NCBI GenBank assembly: GCA_903927755.1
Contig: CAIYOD010000070.1
Coordinates: 1-45,184 of the forward strand
DNA length: 45,184 nucleotides
Direction: 5' to 3'
Origin: an uncultured Thermoleophilia bacterium
Lineage (GTDB): Bacteria > Actinomycetota > Thermoleophilia > UBA2241
Program-made: the position numbers and the translations under genes
Part shown: positions 1 to 11,100 of the stretch, piece by piece
How the letters are laid out: each line of letters begins with the position of its first letter
How positions within the stretch are numbered: position 1 is the stretch's first letter
The notes under the pieces: generated by a model
What the model saw: the letters and a program-made list of their open reading frames with translations, nothing else
What the model was told of the DNA's origin: nothing
Databases searched by the model: none

Positions 1-140
1 CATGGGCCGCCTTCCTCCCGAATCGGACTGCTTACGTCGGGATGATTCTCGGCTATCCCATGATCAGGTGCGTGATCTCACCCGCTCTGAGCGACACGTT
101 TCGTCGTACAGGAAGCGACATGTTTCAGCGTACGCCGACA
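1..140. mobile_element. Possible end of a second insertion sequence (IS481-like) inside an IS3 remnant
   Basis: This stretch does not encode the expected first half of the adjoining IS3-type transposase. It holds two copies of a 19-base motif at 91-109 and 115-133 that differ at only three positions. Read on the minus strand from about 140, the motif gives CTGAAACATGTCGC, a string I associate with the ends of IS481-type elements, followed by a diverged second copy. The simplest reading is that another element inserted into the IS3 transposase, with its end near 140 and its body off the left edge. The family name is an inference from memory of end sequences; the repeat pair itself is directly visible. 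Confidence 0.3.
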
Positions 141-490
141 GCCTCATCGCACATAGCGACAACGGTTCGCAATACACGTCGTACGAGTACACCGAGCGCC
201 TCGTGCGCGCCGGCATCGCCCCGAGCCGCGGGCGCACCGGCACGGCCCTCGACAACGCCATGGCCGAGAGCGTGATCTCGACGCTCAAGCGCGAGCTGAT
301 CAGCCGCTACCGCTGGCCGACGCGCCTCGACCTCGAGCTTGCTCTCGTCACCTACATCGGCTGGTACAACGCGCGTCGCCGGCACCGCTCACTCAAGCGC
401 AAGAGCAACGGGCAGACGCGAAGGCAAGCACCGCTGCAGGTGCTCGAGCAGTACAATCAACAGGCTTCAGGAAACTTGGTTCCCAAGTAA
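2..490 (+). pseudogene. IS3-family transposase OrfB, C-terminal remnant
   Basis: The frame carries the last two thirds of an IS3-family DDE integrase core (rve domain). From about codon 48 it reads IAHSDNGSQYTS, which contains the second catalytic Asp, then DNAMAESVISTLKRE, which contains the catalytic Glu, and then the typical tail WYNARRRHRSLKRKSN. The region that should hold the first catalytic Asp is replaced by unrelated sequence before about position 140, so the gene is broken and would not be active. The frame ends at a TAA inside a short palindrome that probably belongs to the right inverted repeat of the element. The identity as IS3-family is firm; the exact IS name is not determined. 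Confidence 0.8.
474..488. repeat. Hairpin in the presumed right end of the IS3 element
   Basis: ACTTGG TTC CCAAGT is a perfect 6-base inverted repeat with a 3-base loop, overlapping the last codons of the transposase remnant. On the minus strand the probable element end begins TGAGTTACTTGGG at about 495. IS3-family ends commonly begin with TG, so the element probably stops between 490 and 500. The left end lies outside the window, so this cannot be confirmed by pairing the two ends. Confidence 0.4.
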
Positions 491-512
491 CTCAGCCGAC
501 GCGGAACCCGGG

Positions 513-872
513 GCGTGCCAGTTCCATCGCAACATCCGCATGATCCTCGACATGTGCTTTCCCGAGCTTGGTTTCGCAGACCAGCTGCGGGTCACCTGGA
601 TCACAGATTCAGTGCTGTGCTCCGCACGCGTTGAATGTGGAGGAGTGCCGGCAAGCGCATGGCGCGAGTGCAGACGCCGATTCCTCGAGCCGCAGCTCGC
701 GCTCTTCCCGAACGCGGTCGTGGCCGCTGTCGGCGCCAAGGCACGAGACCGTCTGGTGGGCGTGCCTGGAGTGATCCCGGCCGTCTCGGCCGCTCCCCCC
801 GGCTGCAATCTGCCGGGCGCCAAGGCCTCGTGGCAGGCGATTGCTGACCGAGTGCACGATCGCGCCATGTAG
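513..872 (+). pseudogene. Uracil-DNA-glycosylase-superfamily-like protein, 5' truncated
   Basis: About 115 codons, ending with TAG at 872, read like the C-terminal half of a small uracil-DNA-glycosylase-like protein: TWITDSVLCSA, then RRFLEPQLALFP, VVAAVGAKARDRL, APPGCN and SWQAIADRV. The VxxxGxxA segment and the later PPGCN segment fit this superfamily from my recollection of related proteins. There is no credible start. The homology begins immediately after the end of the IS element, so the 5' half was probably lost on insertion or by a deletion next to it. An internal ATG at 540 exists but would give only a fragment. The family assignment is moderate and the truncation is clear. Confidence 0.5.
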
Positions 873-984
873 CAAGGGGCTGCCACTGCGGCGTGACCTC
901 CGGACATCGGTGGTCCTGACCTCCTGGTCGGCTGGGTGCCACGTGATTGGCGAGTCGAGTTGATCGTAAACCGCAAGATGGCTG

Positions 985-1022
985 TTCAAGATGAGCTGTG
1001 ACGTGCGATAATAACAACGTCA
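985..1022 (+). promoter_or_regulatory. Promoter with inverted-repeat operator for the XRE-ImmA-PIN unit
   Basis: A candidate -35 (TTCAAG, 985-990) lies 16 bases ahead of GATAAT (1007-1012). The -10 box is bracketed by a perfect inverted repeat, TGACGT at 999-1004 and ACGTCA at 1017-1022, separated by 12 bases. A repeat placed over the -10 suits autorepression by the XRE protein encoded 20 bases downstream. A Shine-Dalgarno sequence GGAGG (1031-1035) precedes the GTG start. The function is inferred; the boxes and repeat are seen. Confidence 0.5.
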
Positions 1023-1041
1023 TCAGCGTGGGAGGGCACCC

Positions 1042-1362
1042 GTGAAGATCCGTTCCGACATCGAGGTCGGCAAGCGCATCCTTGAGGCCTTGGGTTCACG
1101 ATCGCAGCGCGAGCTGGCAGATGCAATCGCTCTTCAGCCGTCGGTGCTGAGTCGCGCGCTCGCCGGCGAGCGCGCCTTCAACATGTCCGAGATCGCCGAC
1201 ATCTCCGACTATCTTGGCGTCCGCGTCGAGGGCCTCCTCTTCGACGAGCAGCCGGCCTTCGCGATGCGAGGTGGCGCCGACGACGAGGTCGCTCGTGAGA
1301 CCGTCGCGCGGTGCTCCGGCCTCATCGACGCGATGCTCCAGATCGAGGCCGTCGGCCGGTGA
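1042..1362 (+). CDS. XRE-family helix-turn-helix regulator, antitoxin-like
   Basis: A 106-residue protein with a lambda-repressor-type helix-turn-helix across residues 20-65 (SQRELADAIALQPSVLSRAL is the recognition region), followed by GVRVEGLLF and a short acidic tail. It starts at GTG with GGAGG six bases upstream. It overlaps the next gene by four bases (GTGA), which implies translational coupling to the ImmA/IrrE peptidase. In known ImmR/ImmA pairs the peptidase cleaves the XRE repressor to derepress a mobile element or toxin genes. By analogy this protein probably represses its own operon through the inverted repeat at 999-1022 and is the target of the peptidase. The helix-turn-helix assignment is firm; the role is inferred from context. 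Confidence 0.8.
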   Translation: MKIRSDIEVGKRILEALGSRSQRELADAIALQPSVLSRALAGERAFNMSEIADISDYLGVRVEGLLFDEQPAFAMRGGADDEVARETVARCSGLIDAMLQIEAVGR

Positions 1363-2153
1363 CGGTCGTCGGGGAGCAAGAGCTGGGCTACGCGGCAGCT
1401 CGCCGTGCCCGCACCACGCTTGGTCTGGGTCTCGAGGCTCCGCTCGCCGACATCGTCGAGGTGGTCGAGGATCTCGCGTCCGTTCCCGTGACGGTCCTGG
1501 GTCTGCCCCAGGGTATCGCCGGCCTGCAGGGCGGCAAGCAGGGCAGGCACTTCGTGTTCCTCAATGGCACGCAGGCGGTCTCCAGGCAGCGCTTCACCCT
1601 TGCGCATGAGCTCGGCCACATCGAAATGGGCCACGGCGGATCGGTCGACTACGAGGACAACGTCCTCGGCTCCTCTCGCCGCGCGCCCCGCGAGGTGCAG
1701 GCCGACGGGTTCGCCGCCGAGTTCATGGCTCCGCTCGATGGCGTCGGCACCTGGCTGAATCTGATGCATGGCCCCGACTTGAGTCTGGAGACCGTCGTGC
1801 GTCTGGCTCATCATTTTCACGTGAGTGCCAAGGCTGCGCTGTATAGGCTGCAAGCCGCATGGCGGCTCAGCAAGGGCAAATACCAGCCTGTCGAGGAGGC
1901 CATCGACCGTGGCGAGCATCATGAGCTTGCTAAGCGGCTCGGTCTCGAGTCTCACGCCGATACGCTCGCACGCGCGTGCGCACACCTGCCGCGCATGCCG
2001 CGCGCGACGCTCACCCATGGTGTCAACGCGTATGAGCGCGGTCTGCTCACGGTGGAGCAGATCGCTGCGCTGCTCCAAGTCGACGAAGCCCGGATTCGGG
2101 CGGAATTCGAAGCTCGCGGGGCTATGCCGCCGGCCACCGAATCCGACTACTGA
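1359..2153 (+). CDS. ImmA/IrrE-family zinc metallopeptidase
   Basis: A 264-residue protein using the GTG at 1359 that overlaps the stop of the XRE gene. The zinc-peptidase signature is HELGH at residues 83-87, a further His at 92 (MGHGG), and the family segment EVQADGFAAEFMAP at about 112-125, which supplies the third metal ligand region. The C-terminal 120 residues are helical and charged and may dock the partner regulator. ImmA/IrrE proteins act in the cytoplasm and cleave XRE repressors after a damage or stress signal. Here it sits between an XRE gene and a PIN-domain gene, which suggests it governs release of the nuclease. A longer frame reaches upstream to 1311, but the coupled GTG is the better start. 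Confidence 0.87.
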   Translation: MTVVGEQELGYAAARRARTTLGLGLEAPLADIVEVVEDLASVPVTVLGLPQGIAGLQGGKQGRHFVFLNGTQAVSRQRFTLAHELGHIEMGHGGSVDYEDNVLGSSRRAPREVQADGFAAEFMAPLDGVGTWLNLMHGPDLSLETVVRLAHHFHVSAKAALYRLQAAWRLSKGKYQPVEEAIDRGEHHELAKRLGLESHADTLARACAHLPRMPRATLTHGVNAYERGLLTVEQIAALLQVDEARIRAEFEARGAMPPATESDY

Positions 2154-2165
2154 GGCCGCGGAGAA

Positions 2166-2735
2166 GTGCTGTCACGCACCGCGCAGCACGTGCTTCTCGA
2201 CGCGAGTCCGCTGTGCCGGTTCGCCGAGTGCTCCCTCCTGGGGGCGCTGCGCGAGTATCTGGGCTCTCGCGCTCGAATCACCCGCGAGGTCGAGCGCGAG
2301 CTGCTGCGGCTTGCTGAACAAGAGGACTTCTCGTCGCTCGCCGCGCACCTTCGCCCGCAGGCCGGTGAGGTCCGAGGCGCTTGGCCGAGGACGACCAAGC
2401 CGATGCCTGACACCCTCAAGACCGATTTCGCAAACCTGCTCGCCCTGAAGCACGCTATCGGCGAGCACGAGTGGGCGCACACGGGCGAGATCGCGACGGT
2501 CCTGATCGCAGAGCATCGTGGAGTCGATCTCGTGCTGATCGATGACCACTGGGGGGCGGGTCTTGCCAGAGGCCGCGGTCTGCGCGTGATGTCGACGGCT
2601 CGTCTCGTCCTGGAGATGGTCGCGTCGGATGCGCTCAGCAGGGACGACGGCTTTGTGGTCTTCGACGCGGCTACTCCTGACGGTGTCGGCCGGGATCGCT
2701 TCGAAGCGGGTATCTCCAGCCTTCGTGCCGGATAG
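2166..2735 (+). CDS. PIN-like domain protein, putative RNase toxin
   Basis: A 189-residue protein starting at GTG, 12 bases after the peptidase stop. It shows the acidic pattern of a PIN-domain nuclease: Asp12 in LLDASP, Glu41 and Glu45 in TREVERE, Glu108 in HTGEIA, and Asp126/Asp127 in LIDDHWG. PIN domains are Mg2+-dependent RNases and are the usual toxins of VapBC pairs. There is no VapB-like antitoxin here. The tightly linked upstream genes are instead an XRE regulator and an ImmA/IrrE peptidase, and similar three-gene groups with PIN-like proteins are known near mobile DNA. The sequence does not match a typical VapC closely, so toxicity is an inference. Confidence 0.65.
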   Translation: MLSRTAQHVLLDASPLCRFAECSLLGALREYLGSRARITREVERELLRLAEQEDFSSLAAHLRPQAGEVRGAWPRTTKPMPDTLKTDFANLLALKHAIGEHEWAHTGEIATVLIAEHRGVDLVLIDDHWGAGLARGRGLRVMSTARLVLEMVASDALSRDDGFVVFDAATPDGVGRDRFEAGISSLRAG

Positions 2736-2770
2736 GATGAGGGGGATGTCCCCATCTTCGGAGTCTCCCT

Positions 2771-3082
2771 ATGACCGGCAAGACGATTCGCATCCTCCTC
2801 GCCGAGATCAGCAACTGGACCGGCAAGGTGCCGGTCGCGACGCGCGCCCGGCGGGGCCAGCTCAGCAAGAGGGAGGAGGTCCGGCGCACCGGCGTCTACC
2901 TGGTCGTCGGACCCGACTCGGACGACCCGTCGCGGGCGCTGGTCCACATCGGCGAGGGCGACAACGTTCTCAAGCGGCTGCTCCGCTGGAGCTGGGACGA
3001 GGCCAAGGACTTCTGGGAGCGCGTCGCCGTCGTGACTCCGCCGCGCGCCACCGACACTGACCACTTCATGGAGGCTGCCTGA
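2771..3082 (+). CDS. Truncated GIY-YIG-domain protein
   Basis: A 103-residue protein with the opening half of a GIY-YIG nuclease fold: RTGVYLVVGPDSDD, VHIGEGDNVLKRL and KDFWERVAVVT. It parallels the start of the next gene (RTGVYLLIGP, IYIGEAEQIRARL, KDFWTTAIFFT). After the shared VVT/FFT segment it diverges and stops within 15 residues, so it lacks the catalytic-Glu region and the C-terminal DUF4357. Its N-terminus also appears shortened compared with the neighbour. Its TGA overlaps the ATG of the following gene. It is probably a decayed tandem duplicate, although a small independent DNA-binding subunit cannot be excluded. The YIG tyrosine is His here (VHIGEG), which also argues against catalysis. 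Confidence 0.6.
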   Translation: MTGKTIRILLAEISNWTGKVPVATRARRGQLSKREEVRRTGVYLVVGPDSDDPSRALVHIGEGDNVLKRLLRWSWDEAKDFWERVAVVTPPRATDTDHFMEAA

Positions 3083-3957
3083 TGAGTACGCCGCAACGGC
3101 GCGGATTCTCGCTCCGGATCTTCCTTCCTGACGGCTCGCCCGACGGGCTGAAGGTAGTCGAGAAGACGAACTGGTCGGGCGAGGGTGTGGTCTGTCCTCG
3201 TCCACTGTTGCCGCAGAAGAAGTCGCGCGACGAGTTCTCCCGCACCGGGGTGTACCTCCTCATCGGGCCGCCTGCGGAGTCCGGCCTGCCGGTGATCTAC
3301 ATCGGCGAGGCCGAGCAGATCCGCGCGCGGCTGGAGCAGCACGCCAGCGGCAAGGACTTCTGGACGACAGCCATCTTCTTCACCAGCAAGGACGACTCTC
3401 TGAACAAGGCGGACGTACAGTACTTGGAGTCGCGGCTCATCCACCTGGCCGCTACGGCCAAGCGCTGTGTGCTCGAGAACGGCAACGCGCCAGATCGCTG
3501 CTCGCTCTCTGAGGCCGACCAGGCGACCGCCGACGGCTTCCTCGACGAGTTGCTGCTCTGCCTGCCGGTGCTCGGGCTGACGGTGTTCGAGAAGCCCGCG
3601 GCGGTGAGCGAGCAGCAGCAGATCCTCTATCTCAAGGCCAAGGACTGTGAGTGCCGAGGCTACGAGTCCAGTGACGGCTTCGTCGTCCTGGCAGGCTCGC
3701 GGGCCCGCGTGGGGGAGACGCAGTCGCTCCATTCGTACATCCGTGCACTTCGCCAGACACTGGTCGACGGCGGCATTCTCGAGCCGCAGGGTGACCAGTA
3801 CGTGGTGACGCAGGACTACGTGTTCAACTCACCGTCCACCGCCGCAGGCGTGATGGCGGGGCGTAGCGCCAACGGCCGTCGTGAGTGGAAGGACGGGTCG
3901 GGCAAGGAGCTCAAGGTCATCCAGGCGGAGCAGTTGGCGGGCGCCGACGCGGGCTGA
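3082..3957 (+). CDS. GIY-YIG nuclease-family protein with C-terminal DUF4357
   Basis: A 291-residue protein. Residues 54-75 hold the GIY-YIG core (RTGVYLLIG and IYIGEAEQIRARL), followed by KDFWTTAIFFTSKDDSLNKA and then YLESRLIHLA, whose Glu is the likely metal ligand. The C-terminal segment GRSANGRREWKDGSGKELK is the DUF4357 signature. Proteins of this architecture are often encoded beside type I restriction genes and other defence loci, although their biochemical role is not established. It begins at an ATG overlapping the previous stop, so it is co-translated with the truncated paralogue. The domain call is firm; the cellular substrate is unknown. Confidence 0.8.
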   Translation: MSTPQRRGFSLRIFLPDGSPDGLKVVEKTNWSGEGVVCPRPLLPQKKSRDEFSRTGVYLLIGPPAESGLPVIYIGEAEQIRARLEQHASGKDFWTTAIFFTSKDDSLNKADVQYLESRLIHLAATAKRCVLENGNAPDRCSLSEADQATADGFLDELLLCLPVLGLTVFEKPAAVSEQQQILYLKAKDCECRGYESSDGFVVLAGSRARVGETQSLHSYIRALRQTLVDGGILEPQGDQYVVTQDYVFNSPSTAAGVMAGRSANGRREWKDGSGKELKVIQAEQLAGADAG

Positions 3958-4169
3958 TCGGGGGCGTCGTTCGCCGAAGTACGGAAGCCTGGCGCGGAGG
4001 CTACTTGCCGTGTGAGTCCAGCGAAGAGACGGCGGCCGGCGACACGATCGCGACAACGGCCTTGTACGGCTTGCGGACCGTCACCTTCGCGCGGCTGAGC
4101 GTCTGCGCGCGGGCGTCTGAGGAACGCTCGATGAGGAGACGAGCTTCACCAGCGATTGGCTCCCTGATG

Positions 4170-4215
4170 GTTACAATACGTCGGCATATATTGATAAGTG
4201 CCGACGTTATGTAAC
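4170..4215. promoter_or_regulatory. Large palindromic operator upstream of the AbiEi-type gene
   Basis: Two 17-base arms, 4170-4186 and 4199-4215, are complementary at 15 of 17 positions around a 12-base AT-rich spacer. The outer six bases (GTTACA) and inner nine bases (ACGTCGGCA) of each arm match exactly. The patch is much richer in A and T than its surroundings and contains possible -10 sequences (TATATT at 4187 and TTATGT at 4208). The right arm ends ten bases before the AbiEi start. AbiEi antitoxins autorepress by binding inverted repeats next to their promoter, so this is the expected operator. Confidence 0.7.
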
Positions 4216-4224
4216 AATCGCAGC

Positions 4225-4827
4225 ATGTCAGGATCGTCTTCAGACGAGGTGCTTGTCTTCATCCGTGCCCACGGGGCCGTGCGGCCACGCGATCTGGAGG
4301 CCGCCGGCTTCAACAGGATGTGGCTCACGCGGCTCGAGCGCCGCGGGCTCATCGAGCGTGTGCGCCGCGGCCTCTACGTCGCCGTCGATGCGGAGTGGAC
4401 CGAGCATCACAGCTTCGCGGAGGTCGCGCGACAAGCACCTGGCGGTGTCATCTGTCTGCTGTCGGCTCTCAGCTTCCACGAGTTGACGACGCAGATCCCG
4501 TTCGAAGTGTGGCTGGCGATCGACCGCAAAGCGCGGGTCCCCAAGGCGATGACGCCTCAGGTTCGCGTCCTGCGCTTCTCGGGCGTCGCCCTCACGACTG
4601 GTGTGGAGGAGCACGTCATCGAGGGCGTGCCCGTGCGAATCTACGGACCGGCCAAGACTGTCGTCGATTGCTTCCGCTATCGCAACAAGATCGGCTTCGA
4701 CGTAGCTCTCGAAGCGCTCCGCGACTGCTACCGGCTGCGCCTGGCGACCGTCGATGAGCTGTGGGACTGCGCCAACCGCCTGCGCGCCGGCAACGTCATG
4801 CGCCCTTACATCGAGTCGCTGCTGTGA
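4225..4827 (+). CDS. AbiEi-family winged-helix regulator / antitoxin-like protein
   Basis: A 200-residue protein with an N-terminal winged helix (residues 5-50: DEVLVFIRAHGAV, then LTRLERRGLIERVRRGLY), followed by the AbiEi body (CLLSALSFHEL, YGPAKTVVDCFRYR, ALRDCYR). In type IV AbiE systems AbiEi represses its own promoter and counteracts AbiEii, a nucleotidyltransferase toxin. No AbiEii gene is present; the next gene is hsdR. The ATG at 4225 is preferred because it follows the palindrome directly. A GTG at 4198 would start inside the operator. No Shine-Dalgarno sequence is visible, so a very short leader is likely. It may act as a locus regulator for the restriction genes, which is an inference from position. 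Confidence 0.78.
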   Translation: MSGSSSDEVLVFIRAHGAVRPRDLEAAGFNRMWLTRLERRGLIERVRRGLYVAVDAEWTEHHSFAEVARQAPGGVICLLSALSFHELTTQIPFEVWLAIDRKARVPKAMTPQVRVLRFSGVALTTGVEEHVIEGVPVRIYGPAKTVVDCFRYRNKIGFDVALEALRDCYRLRLATVDELWDCANRLRAGNVMRPYIESLL

Positions 4828-4982
4828 CCAGACGCCTGCCCATCTCCGCAGTGACTTGGCCGCCGGGCGACCTCGGGCAGGGCGGGTCAAGCCCATAGTC
4901 ACCCACTTCGTCCGGCGAACCCTGTACGATTGGCTGCGGAGGGTTCGCGCGCGCGGACCGTGCAGACGGCGGGAGGGTAGCC

Positions 4983-8081
<3,099 letters not shown>

Positions 8082-8091
8082 CCACTCCGGG

Positions 8092-8126
8092 CCGCCGGAA
8101 GTACCCCTCGGGGGTACCACCGGCGG
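8092..8126. terminator. GC-rich hairpin ending the hsdR unit
   Basis: Two 16-base arms (8092-8107 and 8111-8126) pair at 14 positions around a 3-base loop, ten bases after the hsdR stop and about 50 bases before dnaE. No T-tract follows, so it may be a U-less terminator, as is common in high-GC actinobacteria. It marks the boundary between the accessory island and core genes. Confidence 0.6.
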
Positions 8127-8161
8127 CTGCCGAATGCCCCCGGCGGAGCCGCCCATCATGC

Positions 8162-8167
8162 TAGAAT
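8162..8167 (+). promoter_or_regulatory. -10 box for dnaE, near-leaderless
   Basis: TAGAAT lies ten bases before the dnaE ATG, which would place the transcript start three or four bases ahead of the start codon. No Shine-Dalgarno sequence precedes the ATG, which is consistent with leaderless translation. No convincing -35 is seen. Confidence 0.45.
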
Positions 8168-8177
8168 CCGGCCACCC

Positions 8178-11100
8178 ATGACCGCCGAATTCGTCCATCT
8201 CCACGTGCACAGCGAGTACTCGCTGCTCGACGGCGCGTGCCGGGTCAAAGAACTGGTCAAGCGGGCCAAGGAGCTGGGCATGCCTGCGGTGGCGCTCACC
8301 GACCACGGCACGCTTGGCGGCGCCGTCAAGTTCTACCGCGCCGCCCAGGACGAGGGCGTCAAGGCCATCATCGGCCTCGAGCTCTACGTGGCCACCGACC
8401 GCCACAGCCGCGCCGGCGTCAAGGAGCGCAACGCGCACCTCACGCTGCTGGCGCGCAACGAGGCCGGCTACAAGAACCTCGTCAAGCTCTCCACGACCGC
8501 GTATCTGGAGGGCTACTACTACAAGCCGCGCGCCGACTGGGAGCTGCTCGGCCAGCACCACGAGGGGCTCATCGCGCTCACCGGCTGCATGAGCGGCAAG
8601 ACGTCGATGCTGCTGCGCGACGGCGACGACACGGCGGCGCTGGCCGAGGTCACTCGCCTGGCGGAGCTGCTCGGCCCGGAGAACGTCTACGTCGAGCTGC
8701 AGGACGCCGGCCTGCCCGAGCAGCGCGAGCTGCTGCCCAAGCTCGCGCGGCTCGCCGAGAAGGCCGGCCTCAAGACGGTCGCCACCAACGACGTGCACTA
8801 CCTGCGGCACGAGGACGCCTACGCGCACGACGCGCTGCTCTGCATCCAGACCCAGAGCTGCCTCACCGACGAGAAGCGCATGAAGTACGGCAGCGACGAG
8901 TTCTACCTCAAGTCGGGCGAGGAGATGGAAGAGCGCTTCACCGGCTACCCCGGCGCCTGCGCCTCCACGGTCGAGATCGCCGAGCGCTGCGACGTGCATC
9001 TGGACTTCGGCGACTACAAGCTGCCCACGTACCCGGTGCCGGACGGCTTCACCGAGGACAGCTACCTGCGCGACCTGTGCGAGCAGGGCATCGCGCGGCG
9101 CTACGGCGCCGATCCCGGGCAGGAGGTCATCGAGCGCCTCGAGTTCGAGCTCGGGGTCATCGGCGAGATGGGGTTCGACGCCTACTTCCTCATCGTCTGG
9201 GACTACGTGAAGTTCGCCAAGGACAACGGCATCGCCGTGGGACCCGGACGTGGGTCGGCCGCCGGGTCCATCGTCAGCTACGCCCTCGGTATCACCGACA
9301 TCGACCCGCTCAAGTACGACCTGCTGTTCGAGCGTTTCCTCAACCCCGGGCGCAAGAGCATGCCCGATATCGACATGGACTTCAGCGTGGAGCACCGCGG
9401 AGAAGTCATCGACTACGTGGCCGAGAAGTACGGCCGGGACAGAGTGGCGCAGATCATCACCTTCGGTACCATGGCCGCGCGCGCGGCCGTGCGCGACGCC
9501 GCGCGCGTCATGGGCAAGCCCTACGCGGTCGGCGACAAGATCGCCAAGATGATCCCCGAGCAGGCGCCGCCGGCGACGTTCGACGACGCGATGAAGCAGA
9601 ACGGCGAGCTCAAGCAGGCCTACGACGCCGACGAGGAGGTCAGGGAGGTCGTCGACCTCGCCAGGAGCCTCGAGGGCCTCATCCGCAACGACTCCATCCA
9701 CGCGGCCGCCGTGGTCATCAGCGACAAGCCGCTCACCGAGTACCTGCCGCTGCAGCAGAAGGGCGAGGCCGAACTGGTCACGCAGTTCGACATGAACGAC
9801 GTGTCCAAGCTCGGCCTGCTCAAGATGGACTTCCTCGGCTTGCGCAACCTCGACGTCATCGAGGCCGCGCTCGACATCATCGAGCACACCCGCGGCGTCT
9901 GCATCGAGATCGACCAACTGCCGCTCGACGACGAGAAGACCTACAAGATGCTCGCCCGCGGCGACTCCACCGGCGTGTTCCAGTTCGAGAGCCCCGGCAT
10001 GAAGGAGGCGCTCCGCGAGATCGGCCCCACGGAGTTCGAGGACCTCATCGCCATCGTGGCTCTGTACCGGCCGGGTCCCATGCAGTTCATCCCGACCTAC
10101 GCACGCAACAAGAAGGACCCGGCCTCGGTCGTCTACGACCACGAGGCCCTGCGCCCCATCCTGGAGCCGACCCACGGCGTGACCATCTACCAGGAGCAGT
10201 ACATGGCCATCGCCCGCCGGGTCGGCGGGTTCAGCCCGGCGCAGGCGGACGACCTGCGCAAGGCCATCAGCAAGAAGAACCACACGCTGATGGCCACCCT
10301 CAAGGAGCCCCTGATGAAGGGACTCGCCGAGAAGAACGTGCCGCCGGCGGTCGCCAACAAGATGTGGGCGAGCTTCGAAGCCACCGGCGACTACTCGTTC
10401 AACAAGAGCCACGCCGCCTGCTACGCGATGATCAGCTACCGCACCGCGTGGCTCAAGGCCAACTACCCCGTCGAGTACATGGCGGCCCTGGTCTCGAGCG
10501 TCATGAACACCAAGGACAAGGTGCCCTTCTACGTCAACCAGTGTCGCGAGATGGGCATCGACGTGCTGCCGCCGGACGTCAACACCAGCGTCGTCGGATT
10601 CACCGTGGTCGAGGGCAAGATCCGCTTCGGCATGAACGCCGTGAAGGGCGTCGGGGTCGGCGCCATCGAGGCGATCATCGCGGCCCGCGAGGACGGCGGG
10701 CCGTTCGCGTCGGTCTTCGACTTCTGCGCCCGCGTCGATTCGCAGATGGCCAACAAGCGCGTGCTCGAGGCGCTCATCCGCAGCGGCGCGTTCGACAGCA
10801 CCGGCGACCCGCGCCGCGGGATGATCGAGGTGCTGCCGCTGGCGATGTCCGACGGCGAGCGCAAGCGCAAGGACACGGCCAACGGGCAGGGCGACCTGTT
10901 CGGCGGCATGGGGTCGGACGAGGACAGCGGCCAGCCGCAGCCCACGGTGCCGCAGACCGAGTGGGACCAGACGACGCTGCTGCGCTTCGAGAAGGAGGCC
11001 CTCGGCCTCTGGGTCTCGGCCCACCCGCTCCAGGGTCTGCGCGAGCAGCTGCACGACGAGATCGAGGTCCCTGTGGCTCGTCTCGAGTCCGCCGGCGACG

